A DNA stretch of 64,000 bases from Sulfopaludibacter sp963815475 (lineage in GTDB: Bacteria; Acidobacteriota; Terriglobia; Bryobacterales; Bryobacteraceae), in assembly GCA_963815475.1 (NCBI GenBank), contig CAWFHD010000001.1:1550001-1614000 (forward strand). Direction: 5' to 3'. Shown piece by piece: positions 25,467 through 34,365 of this stretch; within the stretch, counting starts at the first letter, position 1, and each line of letters starts with the position of its first letter. Position numbers and translations under genes: made by a program. Under the pieces are notes generated by a model. It was not told the DNA's origin, searched no databases, and saw only the letters and a list, made by a program, of their open reading frames with translations.

Positions 25467-27710
25467 ATGAGAATCCATAGATCGTTGTCCGGCGCTCTCC
25501 TTCTCGCGTCCCTGGCCGGCGCCGTCCCGCTGAAAGCGCAGCTCTCGCAGAATATGCAGGAGTGGATGCGCCGTATCGATTCCGGCGAATTCGCCGGCTC
25601 TGCTGGAGGCGGCGGTGGACGTGCGGGCCGCGGCGGTGGCGGCGCAACAGGCCGTTGGGTGGAAGGCGGCAAAGCCTACGTGGCGCAGTCCGCCCGCATC
25701 GAAACCGCCACCGGCGCCCGTCAGGAATTACCCGCCGAACCGTCGTACCGGCCGCAGGGACTCGATCGGGCACTGGCTGGCGGCACGCCCTCCGACGACG
25801 GAACGAGACTCCTCTTCGCTACCAATTCCCATACCGTCATGATCCGCAAAACGGCCAGCGACTACTGGGTGCTCGACAAGAGCGACAACTCGTGGCACAA
25901 GCTTGGAGGCAAAACCACCGCCGGTTTGATGTTTGCCAAGTTCTCGCCCGATGGCAAACGAGTGGCCTATCTTGCCGATCCGAAATACAACCTCTACGTA
26001 GAAGAGATCCGCACCGGCGCCATCCAGCAACTCACTGCCGATGCCAGCGACGACATCATCGATGGCACGTCCGACTGGGTCAACCATGAGGAGTTTGGCT
26101 TGGCCGATTGCTTCCGCTGGAGCCCCAGCGGGAAGAAGATCGCCTACTACCAGTTCGACCAGAGCAACGTCCCGGAGTTCGCTCTAGTCAATTACACCGA
26201 TCAGCTATACCCGGTGATTACGAAGTACAAATACCCCAAGCCCGGCCAGATCAATTCCTCCGTGCGCGTGGGCGTCGTCGACGCCTCGGGCGGTCAGACA
26301 CGCTGGCTCAAGACACCGGGCGATCCGCGCAATACCTACATCCCGCACATGGAGTGGATGGCCGATGACCGGATCGTTCTGCAGCATATGAATCGTCTGC
26401 AGAACACCAATACGGTGTACATAGCCGACCCGAACACTGGCAATTTGCGCCAGATGTTTCAGGATAAGAACGACAGTTGGGTGGAGGTGAACCGCAATCT
26501 CCGGTGGATCGAAAACGGAAAGCGCGTGCTGTTCACCAGCGAGAAAGACGGTTGGCGTCACCTGTATGCCATCTCGCTGAACGGCGATGCGAGGCTCGTC
26601 ACCAATTCGCCCTTCGACATGGTGTCACTCGCAGCCGTCGATGAGCCGGGTGGATGGGTCTACTTCATTGCATCGCCTGAAGTCGCTACCCAGCGTTACC
26701 TGTACCGTGCGCGCCTCGATGGCACTAAGACCGAGCGACTCACTCCCGCCAACGAGCCGGGCACTCACACCTACAACATTTCGCCCGATTGCCGGTGGGC
26801 CTTCCACAGCGTTTCTACCTTCGATTCGCCGGGCCAGTCCGACCTTATCAGCCTGCCCGACCATAAGTTGGTCCGCGTGCTCAACGACAATGCCGCGGTC
26901 AAGGCGAAGGTGGCGCCGATCCTCGCGGGGCGCACGGAAATGGTCCACATCCCGATAGGTCTCGATACCACAATCGATGGCTGGCTGATCCGCCCGAGCA
27001 AGTTTGACCCTGCGAAGAAATATCCCATCATTATTAGCGTGTACGGCGAGCCGGCCGCATCCACCGTGAACGATAGTTGGGGCGGCAACAATCGCATGCT
27101 GATGGCTGCGTTGGCGGACGACGGATATCTGGTAGCCAGCTTCGACAATAGCGGCACTCCGGCGCCTAAAGGCACGCATTGGCGCAAGGTCATCTATGGT
27201 TCGGTGGGCGTGCTGGCCTCACAGGAACAAGCTGATGCGCTCCGCGGGTTGGCGAAGACGCACCCTTATGTCGACCTGACTCGTGTGGGTGTGTTCGGAT
27301 GGAGCGGCGGCGGGTCCATGACGCTGAACCTCATGTTCCGCTCTCCCGATTTGTATTCCGTGGGCGTGGCAGGCGCGCCTGTGGAGGATCAGACTCTCTA
27401 TGACTCCATCTACCAGGAACGCTACATGGGTCTGCCCGCCGACAATGCCAAGGGATACCATGACGGATCGCCAATCAGTTACGCGGAAGGCCTCAAGGGC
27501 AAACTGCTCGTCATTCACGGCACCGGCGATGACAACGTCCACTTCCAGGGCACGCAGCGACTGCTGAACAAACTGATCTCGCTCAATAAACAGTTCCACT
27601 TCATGGAATATCCCAACCGGAGGCACGGCGTCCAGGGTTCCGATCCCGTGCATCTGGATACGCTACGCTACAGCTTCTTTGAAGAATACTTGCCCGCCGG
27701 ACCAAGGTAG
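25467..27710 (+). CDS. S9 family peptidase (dipeptidyl peptidase IV-like), exported
   Basis: A 747-residue prolyl-oligopeptidase-family peptidase. A signal peptide (LSGALLLASLAGAVPLKAQ) precedes a Gly-rich linker and a DPP IV N-terminal beta-propeller (WSPSGKKIAYYQFD, VLQHMNRLQNTNTVYIAD). The alpha/beta-hydrolase domain holds the triad Ser613 in FGWSGGGSMT, Asp688 in GTGDDNVHF and His720 in NRRHGVQG. These enzymes release dipeptides, often after Pro or Ala, in the periplasm. Length matches the family. The gene is alone and is followed by a REP-like palindrome at 27763. Confidence 0.9.
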   Translation: MRIHRSLSGALLLASLAGAVPLKAQLSQNMQEWMRRIDSGEFAGSAGGGGGRAGRGGGGATGRWVEGGKAYVAQSARIETATGARQELPAEPSYRPQGLDRALAGGTPSDDGTRLLFATNSHTVMIRKTASDYWVLDKSDNSWHKLGGKTTAGLMFAKFSPDGKRVAYLADPKYNLYVEEIRTGAIQQLTADASDDIIDGTSDWVNHEEFGLADCFRWSPSGKKIAYYQFDQSNVPEFALVNYTDQLYPVITKYKYPKPGQINSSVRVGVVDASGGQTRWLKTPGDPRNTYIPHMEWMADDRIVLQHMNRLQNTNTVYIADPNTGNLRQMFQDKNDSWVEVNRNLRWIENGKRVLFTSEKDGWRHLYAISLNGDARLVTNSPFDMVSLAAVDEPGGWVYFIASPEVATQRYLYRARLDGTKTERLTPANEPGTHTYNISPDCRWAFHSVSTFDSPGQSDLISLPDHKLVRVLNDNAAVKAKVAPILAGRTEMVHIPIGLDTTIDGWLIRPSKFDPAKKYPIIISVYGEPAASTVNDSWGGNNRMLMAALADDGYLVASFDNSGTPAPKGTHWRKVIYGSVGVLASQEQADALRGLAKTHPYVDLTRVGVFGWSGGGSMTLNLMFRSPDLYSVGVAGAPVEDQTLYDSIYQERYMGLPADNAKGYHDGSPISYAEGLKGKLLVIHGTGDDNVHFQGTQRLLNKLISLNKQFHFMEYPNRRHGVQGSDPVHLDTLRYSFFEEYLPAGPR

Positions 27711-27762
27711 GTAGTGAGTCATAGATACTGATTGTCTTGATGGACTGGAATCTCATCGTGGG

Positions 27763-27792
27763 GCAGGCTTCAGCCTGCGGTGGGCTTCAGCC
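27763..27792. repeat. REP-like palindrome downstream of the S9 peptidase gene
   Basis: GCAGGCTTCAGCCTGC (27763-27778) is a perfect palindrome, followed by a partial second unit GGGCTTCAGCC (27782-27792). It resembles the palindrome at 3432-3447. Such units are usually dispersed and extragenic. Confidence 0.6.
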
Positions 27793-27794
27793 AC

Positions 27795-28079
27795 TTACTG
27801 CTTATCGACATTCACGAAGTAAAGGTCGGTGGCAACCTGGAAATCGCCCTTCCCGAGCGGCGACGCTAAAGTCTTCCATTCGGTGGTCGGTTGGACGATC
27901 TCCCAGTGGTCTTTGCTCCCTACACGCACAGGCATGGCGAAGCCGGCCTCATCCACCTTCCACCCCACCGTGCCCGCAGTGTCGAACTTCAGTACGCCAG
28001 GATCGAACGCGAACGTCGCTTCCTGCTCGGCGGATTTCCAAGCGCCGAGGTGGTGCGAATCCGTCAGATCACAGACCAT
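27795..28079 (-). CDS. Hypothetical small protein or gene fragment
   Basis: A 94-residue open frame ending FQVATDLYFVNVDKQ. Its C-terminal 70 residues (FAFDPGVLKFDTAG, GSKDHWEIVQP) look like real protein, but the N-terminal part overlaps the conserved start of the CYTH gene on the other strand. I suspect that only 27795 to about 28000 is genuine and is the 3' end of a gene cut by a rearrangement. No family recognised. Confidence 0.3.
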   Translation of the reverse strand: MVCDLTDSHHLGAWKSAEQEATFAFDPGVLKFDTAGTVGWKVDEAGFAMPVRVGSKDHWEIVQPTTEWKTLASPLGKGDFQVATDLYFVNVDKQ

Positions 28080-28526
28080 TATATAGACGGCACCCTTCTA
28101 CGTTTGCGAGAACAGACTGATGACGGTGGCCCTGCGATATTCAAGCTCACACAAAAACTTCGCGCGCGGGCAAGCGGAGCACAGCAGAGTCTAATCACGA
28201 ATATTTACCTCACGGAGTCCGAGTTTCGTTTACTGGCTCAACTCCCGGCAAAGATGCTCAACAAGGTTCGCCATAGTGTGCCGCCGTTTGGCATCGACGT
28301 CTTTGAGGGCGCTCTACAAGGCCTGCGACTGGCCGAAGTAGAGTTCAACTCGGCTGCGGCAGCCGAGGCCTTGATCGTCCCTGACTTTATTCTCCGCGAG
28401 GTGACTGACGACGCCCGATTCACGGGAGGTCAACTTGTCTGCGCGTCGCGGCCGAATGTCGAGGAGTGGCTGGCGGAATATGGAATAGCGCTCTCTCATC
28501 CCCATCAGGTTCGTTCACCAATATGA
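27891..28526 (+). CDS. CYTH domain protein (triphosphate tunnel metalloenzyme-like), altered 5' end
   Basis: CYTH proteins hydrolyse triphosphates or act as class IV adenylate cyclases inside a beta-barrel tunnel. The conserved part begins at about 27993 with YARIERERRFLL (the ExExK-type signature, here ERERR), then IDGTLLRLRE, AIFKLTQKL, LITNIYLTESEFRLL, GIDVFEGALQGLRLAEVEF and LREVTDDARFTGGQL, in normal family order. Family members usually start a few residues before the ERE motif. Here no ATG precedes it in frame; the frame opens at a TTG at 27891 giving ~34 unrelated residues. The true start may have been lost by a rearrangement, so expression is uncertain. Confidence 0.65.
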   Translation: MDDLPVVFAPYTHRHGEAGLIHLPPHRARSVELQYARIERERRFLLGGFPSAEVVRIRQITDHYIDGTLLRLREQTDDGGPAIFKLTQKLRARASGAQQSLITNIYLTESEFRLLAQLPAKMLNKVRHSVPPFGIDVFEGALQGLRLAEVEFNSAAAAEALIVPDFILREVTDDARFTGGQLVCASRPNVEEWLAEYGIALSHPHQVRSPI

Positions 28527-28754
28527 GCGAGAAGGCGTCGATGGTGAGAAGTGCCTCTCCACGGTAGCCCTTGCGGCGCTCGTGCCAACAACACGCGCTC
28601 CGGCAGGAACAGCGCTATCAGCTAATATCGGCAGGCATTCCGGTTGGTGATCTGGCCGACGGCAATGTCCGAGTAGCGCGTCATTCGGACTAAGCGCTGT
28701 CGCCGTCCGGACGCAGCGCGTGCCCTGCAGAGTTCTATAAATTAAGGCAAGGCC

Positions 28755-29427
28755 ATGAAGAAGCATGCACGCAAGCCCGCCGGCGCAGTCTCCGGAAAGT
28801 TTGTCACCGAGATGTTCGAGTACGACCGTGGAAGGCAGGTCACGGTGTACGTTCCATCGGAACCGCCTGGAAGAGATCGTCTTCGCCGGTGACGGTCAGG
28901 GAATCTCGAAGTGGGGCCGGTTGCTCGAGAAGGCCGACGTACCGTCCACAATGATCGTCGGTGTACATGGGCTGACCGATGAGACGCTACGGCTCCATGA
29001 GTATTCACCGGGCTTTGAGCCGGAGCGGTTCGCGGCACACGAGAAGTTCTTCGTCGAGGACGTTCGCCGATGGACGGAGTCGCGGTTTGGCGAGGCGCTG
29101 CCCCCTGAACGTACCGCAGTGTTCGGCGCCTCGGCGGGTGGAGAGCTGGCCCTCGCGCTTGGGCTTCGGCATCCAGGCGTCTACGGTGCGGTCTTTTGCG
29201 CCTCGCCTGGCGGTGGCTACAAGCCGCTTGGAGTTATGCCGAGTCCGCTTCCGCGCACATACCTTGTCGCTGGCACACAGGAGCCGTTCTTCCTGGAGAA
29301 CGCAAAGAGGTGGGCGGACGCACTGCGCGGTGCACATGCGGATGTCGCCATGTATGAGCGAGATGGGTCGCACTGTGGCGCGTTTCTGGAAAGAAGAATT
29401 CCCGCTGATGGTGGCGTGGGCATTTAG
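28755..29427 (+). pseudogene. Esterase-D/enterochelin-esterase-like hydrolase, frameshifted near the start
   Basis: The ATG at 28755 opens MKKHARKPAGAVSGKFVTEM and a conserved-looking strand QVTVYVPSEPP, then the frame fails. The next frame continues EEIVFAGDGQGISKWGRLLE through the alpha/beta-hydrolase core: nucleophile elbow FGASAGGELAL (catalytic Ser), ASPGGGYKP, and a His near the end in RDGSHCGAF. Removing one base at about 28868 joins both parts into a ~223-residue esterase of the PF00756 type. The change is either a real mutation or an assembly error; an internal start in the second frame would lack the first strand. Confidence 0.65.
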
Positions 29428-29891
29428 ACGATGAAGCATCTTGGTATCGCATCGGCGGTTTGAGCCAACGACTCGTGATCTTCGATAGACGAGTAGACAA
29501 TTGTGCCTGAAGTTCGAGGTTCGCATTGGCTTCACCTAGAACCGTGACCGCCGCGCCTGCCGACTAGGCTGTTCTGGTCGGAGGGTCGGCTACTTGGAGA
29601 ATGGCGGATTCGGTGATCACGGGTCCGGACAAGCAACGTCGCAGACCGGCGTTAAGACGAAATATCGGCAACCATTTTCCGCCTCCGAAAGGCCCCAGCC
29701 AGCCGCCGGCCGCTGGCACTTCAGCGTATCGACTACACGTCAAAGTGGGTTGCTTCGGAAACCTCTGGATCTGGCTCGCACCCTCTTGGTATTGCGATGT
29801 TTAGCCGCCACATAGTCATTCGTCCAGTTCCGCCTCCAGGCGCACGGATTGCTATCCGACTGTGGTCAGTATTGCAGTTCAGGCGGGCCCG
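29428..29891. other. Intergenic, no gene supported
   Basis: Short open frames occur on both strands but none resembles a known protein or has a convincing ribosome binding site. The stretch borders the truncated ISL3 transposase and may include scrambled IS flanks. Confidence 0.4.
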
Positions 29892-30815
29892 CTAAAGCTT
29901 GATCAGCGCTAAGCCCGACCTGTTCAACTGAAACAGTCGGTTGAGCACGCCGCGTTGTCTTACCGCCAGGTTCTTCCAACGGCTCAATAGCAACCACTTC
30001 TTTCCTTTGATCACATCGCGCATCTTCCGCCCTTTGCGGAAGAACTCTGCCCGCCTCACCTCATCCACGGCGTCGTTGGCGTGCTGCATGATGTGGAACT
30101 TGTCGTAGACGATGCGGCACCCGGGAACCCACTCCGCCATACTGAGCCGGAACGGCTCCCACATATCGACGCATGCCGCCTCAATCCGTTTCCGCTGCCG
30201 GCTAACCAACTGGCTACGAAAGAAATCATCCAACGTCTCCTGCTTCCGCTCCCTGCCGAACCACAGTGGCTCCGCCGTCTCCAGATTGCACACTACCGTA
30301 AGAAACTTGCCCTTCTTGCCCCGGTAGATTTCGTCCACCCCCATCTGCCGTAGCGGTGGCTCGCGTCGCTTCGCGTCCCATCGCTCTAGATAACGCAGAT
30401 CGATGGCTCGTACCGTGCTCGCGGCCAGACCCAGACGCCGCGCCACCTGGCGAGCCGCCGCACTCTCGCAAGCCTGCCCCACAGCCTCTTCGAAGCGCTT
30501 GCTGTAGGGCGCCTTGCTCGGCAACTGCGCCACCCTCTCGGCCCGTATCCCACAGCGTGGACACTTCACTCGGTAGGTCTCCACCACCACGGTCGTCATG
30601 TACTCAAAGCAGGGCAGGTCGCGCACTTCCCGTTCGCAGACTTCGTGAATCCGCGCGGCCGGCACGTGTTGCCCACAACGTGAACAAATCAGCTTCAATC
30701 CGGTCTTCTTGCGTCTCACCCAGAGCGTCAGTTTCTTGCCCTGCTCGTCAATCTCGATCTGATAAACACGGTATCCCGGCCATCCCAGAACCCTCGTCCA
30801 GTCGCGTTCCTTCAC
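29892..30815 (-). mobile_element. ISL3-family transposase, C-terminally truncated
   Basis: 307 residues against roughly 400 for intact members. The N-terminus has the family zinc-binding region (LICSRCGQHVPAARIH, VKCPRCGIRAERV), then a helix-turn-helix (AARQVARRLGLAASTVRAI) and the DDE domain start GVDEIYRGKKGKFLTVVCN with the first Asp and ACVDMWEPF with the second. The normal C-terminal third, including the last acidic catalytic residue, is missing: after LNRLFQLNR the frame soon stops. The element is therefore probably dead. I did not identify matching terminal inverted repeats. Confidence 0.8.
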
Positions 30816-31359
30816 CCTCTCAGGCTACCCAACGGCCACCTCTCGGAAAAGCTGGCCTTTCGGGCAGGTTGTCGGATTCCTGCGCAGAGCCGTCTTTCCA
30901 GCGAAGATCCGACAAACACGAACGGCACATCTGGATCAGGGTGACGAAATATGGTTAGTTGTTTTGCATAAATTGTCATCAGGCCAACACTCACGGCGGT
31001 CTTTTGTCAATCCGTTTAGCGCCGGGTTGTGACCTCCCGACAGAGGTGCCGACCCTCACACGCTGTACTCCATGCCTCGCCTGGCACCTGCTCGCGCCGG
31101 GCGTATCGTTCACAACACAACCGAAACTTGCTCTGTTCGGCGTCAAGCTGGCGGGAAACGCCCTTGCTGACATGTGGAGGTCGATGGAGCACGGCTGGCA
31201 GCACCTGATTCACTCCCGTGTCGTGATTCATCCCGTTGCTGCCGTGAGGTAACGCTCTAAAGCTGGCGACACGATATCGGGCCTTATCGGTAGCTACGGA
31301 CGACGGCTGGGGCTGCCTCGACACCGAACAGCCGTCCCTCCCGCGCTTCGCTCTTCCCG
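30816..31359. other. Intergenic, probable IS flank
   Basis: No supported gene between the ISL3 transposase start and the GH13 stop. Small open frames on both strands lack recognisable domains. Confidence 0.4.
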
Positions 31360-33042
31360 TTATCGGTTCTCCCGCTGAACCGCGTCGCCCTCCGAATCGA
31401 TTGCCCCCGCGAGGCTCTCCAACCCGCGTCCCTCGCGCATCCACTTATACCCGTACGGCCCCAATCGGACCCGCTGCCGGCCATCCCCATCCGCGTGGTC
31501 CTCGCAGTTCTTTAGCAGATCAAACAGCCCCGCTACCTTTCGCCTCAGCTCGATCGTTGTCTCCACCTCCCGCCCGCTAAGGTTGTGCACCGCGAGCACA
31601 CTCGACCTTTCACCGCGGAAGCAGTGCGCCAGGACCGCCGGGTCGCTCGCCTCTAACCATTCGCACCGTGACGTGCCGAACTCCGGGGACCGCAGCCGCA
31701 ACCTGGTCATTCGCTCCACCCAGTTCAGAAAGGACCCTGGATCCCGCTGCTCGGCCGCCACGTTTACCTTCTCATACCCGTACTCGCTACCGCTGACCAC
31801 CGGCAACACTATGCGTTCCGCCGGCGAAAATCCGCCGTTCTTCGCATTAGACCACTGCATCGGCGTCCGGATCGCATCGCGTTCCTGCAAATCGAGGTTC
31901 TCTCCCATTCCGATTTCATCGCCGTTCCGCAATACCGGTATCCCGGGAAGCGTCAGGATCAGGCTGTGCGCCAGTTCCAGCCGCCGTCGGTCATTGCCCA
32001 ACATCGGTGCTGTCCGCCGCCGGATGCCCCGGTTGTATAACTGCATCCGCGGCTCGGGACCGAACTTGTCAAACACCTCTCGCCGTTCGCCATCGCTCAA
32101 GCGACCGAGGTCCAGCTCATCGTGCGTCCGCAGGAAATTCGCCCATTGGCAGTACTGCGGAATCTGCGGCAGCGCGGCATACGCATCCAGAATCGGCTGC
32201 GCCTGCTCACGCGCCAGCGCCAACCACAAATGCTGGTTGACATAGAAATTGAAAATCACGTGCACCCGGTCGCCTTCGCCGAAGTACATCGGAACCTGGT
32301 CCGGTGGAAGGTTCGCCTCCGCCATAAACACAGCGTCCCCTCGTCCCCACGAGAGCACCTGCCGCATTTCCACGAGGTATTCCGGACAGTCTCCGAACGC
32401 CGTGCTCCCCGGCCCTTTGGTCGTGATCACGAACGGAAGCGCGTCCACCCGGAAGCCACTCACACCCAGTTGCAGCCATGTCTTGATGATCTTCTCGATC
32501 TCCGCCCGCACCTCCGGATTCCCAGTGTTCAAGTCCGGCTGGTGATCGTAGAACCGGTGATAGTAGTATTCACCCGCGGTTTCGTCGAACGTCCAGGTAG
32601 TCTTCTGCACGCCTGGGAAGGCCATCCCCTGTTCCGCATTCGGCGGCTTCTCCCTCGACCACACGTACCAGTTCCGGTGTTTCGACCTCGAATCCCGCCG
32701 CGCTGCCTGAAACCACGAATGGTCGATTGACGTGTGGTTCACCACAAGGTCCGCGATGATCCGGATGCCGCGATCGCGCGCTGCCTGCGAGAACTCCACG
32801 AAATCGCCCAGCGTCCCATATCGCGGGTCGATGCCATAATAGTCGCTAATGTCATACCCGTGGTCCCGGCCCGGCGATGGAAAGAACGGCTGGAGCCACA
32901 GGCAATTCACGTTCAACCCCGAGAGATAATCCAATTTCCCCGCCAAACCAAGAAAGTCGCCTACCCCGTCTCCGTTCCCATCCGCGAACGACTGCACATC
33001 GACCGTGTACACGATCGCGTTCTTGTGCCAAAGGCCTTCCAT
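31360..33042 (-). CDS. GH13 alpha-amylase-family enzyme, trehalose-synthase-like
   Basis: A 560-residue cytoplasmic GH13 enzyme resembling maltose alpha-glucosyltransferase (trehalose synthase, TreS). It starts WHKNAIVYTVDVQSFADGNG, typical of that group. Catalytic residues are visible: Asp200 in GFRVDALPF, Glu242 in VFMAEAN and Asp308 in LRTHDELDL, with the conserved DLVVNHTS region. A short C-terminal beta-domain follows. AGGAG lies six bases before the ATG. TreS converts maltose to trehalose reversibly; related hydrolases share these motifs, so the precise reaction is inferred. No maltokinase or other trehalose gene is adjacent. Confidence 0.82.
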   Translation of the reverse strand: MEGLWHKNAIVYTVDVQSFADGNGDGVGDFLGLAGKLDYLSGLNVNCLWLQPFFPSPGRDHGYDISDYYGIDPRYGTLGDFVEFSQAARDRGIRIIADLVVNHTSIDHSWFQAARRDSRSKHRNWYVWSREKPPNAEQGMAFPGVQKTTWTFDETAGEYYYHRFYDHQPDLNTGNPEVRAEIEKIIKTWLQLGVSGFRVDALPFVITTKGPGSTAFGDCPEYLVEMRQVLSWGRGDAVFMAEANLPPDQVPMYFGEGDRVHVIFNFYVNQHLWLALAREQAQPILDAYAALPQIPQYCQWANFLRTHDELDLGRLSDGERREVFDKFGPEPRMQLYNRGIRRRTAPMLGNDRRRLELAHSLILTLPGIPVLRNGDEIGMGENLDLQERDAIRTPMQWSNAKNGGFSPAERIVLPVVSGSEYGYEKVNVAAEQRDPGSFLNWVERMTRLRLRSPEFGTSRCEWLEASDPAVLAHCFRGERSSVLAVHNLSGREVETTIELRRKVAGLFDLLKNCEDHADGDGRQRVRLGPYGYKWMREGRGLESLAGAIDSEGDAVQRENR

Positions 33043-33368
33043 ATATAGCTCCTATATGCTAAAAGAGTCGCCGGGCTAGTGCTGCCCTGCGGGTCCGCAT
33101 TCCCTACATAATCTTGGCTGATCCGGCGCGCCGCCGTCCACGTGCCATGGTATGGTTCTTTCCGAAGTCCCTCCTCGATCGGCGAGAGATCGCATGTGCC
33201 GCTTCAACGGTGCTGCTCAGGTGGGGTCGGCTCCTATTACAGGCGCTCCTGATGTGGTAGCTGGCGCGGCAGCGCTACGCTGCGTTGACGGGCTGGCGTT
33301 GCCAGCGAGCTGAAATCCTCCGGAATCGGTCTTGAGTACAGTTTCCGGAAGACTACGCAAATGGCGTA
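33043..33368. other. Intergenic, upstream of the GH13 gene
   Basis: No gene seen. It carries the ribosome binding site of the GH13 gene at its left end and several short GC-rich palindromes (for example GCTGGCGTTGCCAGC near 33291) without clear meaning. Confidence 0.4.
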
Positions 33369-34035
33369 TCAGGCCACGCGCCACGCAGCCAGGGTTGCCA
33401 GTGCTTCGTTGTGTGTCAGGTCGGGTTTTATTACCAGTTCCAGGGCTGACACGCCATCGAGGGTAACTTCATAGTCTTCGAGCTCGCTGGTCGAACCCGT
33501 AGGACTGAAATTCCACTGCTGGCGGACGATCTCTCTGGGCTGGCCGCCGTCCGCCGTTAACGAATTCCTGCAGGCGGGCTTGCGTCGGCTCCAAAAAGTG
33601 CAGCTGTATCCGACGCACCGGCATAGCCTGATCGAAGATGAGGCGGATTTGCTGCTCGCCCTTTTGCGATGCCCGCCAGCCGGGACTGCCATCGGTGGAA
33701 AAGACGGATTCAATGGGGAACGCGGGATCTTCCGACGTGAACTCGACGGTTGCGATCTGGCCCAATTCCATCCACTGCGCGCCAGATGACGGCCTGGCGT
33801 TCGTTCGATCTGAACTACTGACTATTCTCTTTCGCACATTTCTATTCTCTGCCGAAGCGGGAAGGCAGGAGGTCTCGCCCTCGAGTGGGAGGACGTGGTG
33901 GAGGACCTGCAATCGACTCTCGGCCTGCTCCATCAACTGGCGGAATTGGCTCCGGAAATCACTGGCGAGGGTGGTGCGAACGGTGAGTCTCCGGTAAGGA
34001 TGCGTGAACGAGGTCACCGGGACTGTCACTTTCAC
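33369..34035 (-). pseudogene. Discoidin-like binding protein, frameshifted
   Basis: Two overlapping minus-strand frames form one protein of about 221 residues. The upstream frame (GTG at 34035) includes GQIATVEFTSEDPAFPIESV and RLIFDQAMPVRRIQLHF, then LEPTQARLQEF. The downstream frame continues LTADGGQPREIVRQQWNFSP and ends LATLAAWRVA. Removing one base near 33555 joins them. The pattern of an aromatic-rich beta-sandwich with RIQLHFLE is reminiscent of F5/8 type C (discoidin) carbohydrate-binding folds, but this is a weak resemblance. The lesion may be real or an assembly error. Confidence 0.5.
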
Positions 34036-34365
34036 AACGGCTAGCCTGTGGCAGCAAATGTCGAAGAAGCGAGAGTATCGGGCGTCACGTCGTTTATTCA
34101 GCGTTTGTTCAAAACCGACGTCGACGTAAGGAACGGTGAGGTCTTAAAAACAGTTGCGGCTATAGTCCTGTTGCCTGTTTCCGGAATTCGGTCGGCCACT
34201 GGCGAGTTCGAGCACGAACGCGTTCGAGAAAGCCGCGTTGTCATTGACAGAAACTCCGCCATCGTCTTTCATGGGGTGCAACGCAGCATCCATGGGAAAT
34301 GTCGTTAAGCAACTGAATCCAAGGAGAAGTTTCTGACCAAAACGCCCCTGCAATTTTCGCGCGGA
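34036..34365. other. Intergenic, no gene supported
   Basis: A 69-codon minus-strand frame (34144-34353) looks faintly coding (SVNDNAAFSNAFVLELASG) but has no recognisable family and could be a fragment. Nothing else seen. Confidence 0.3.
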
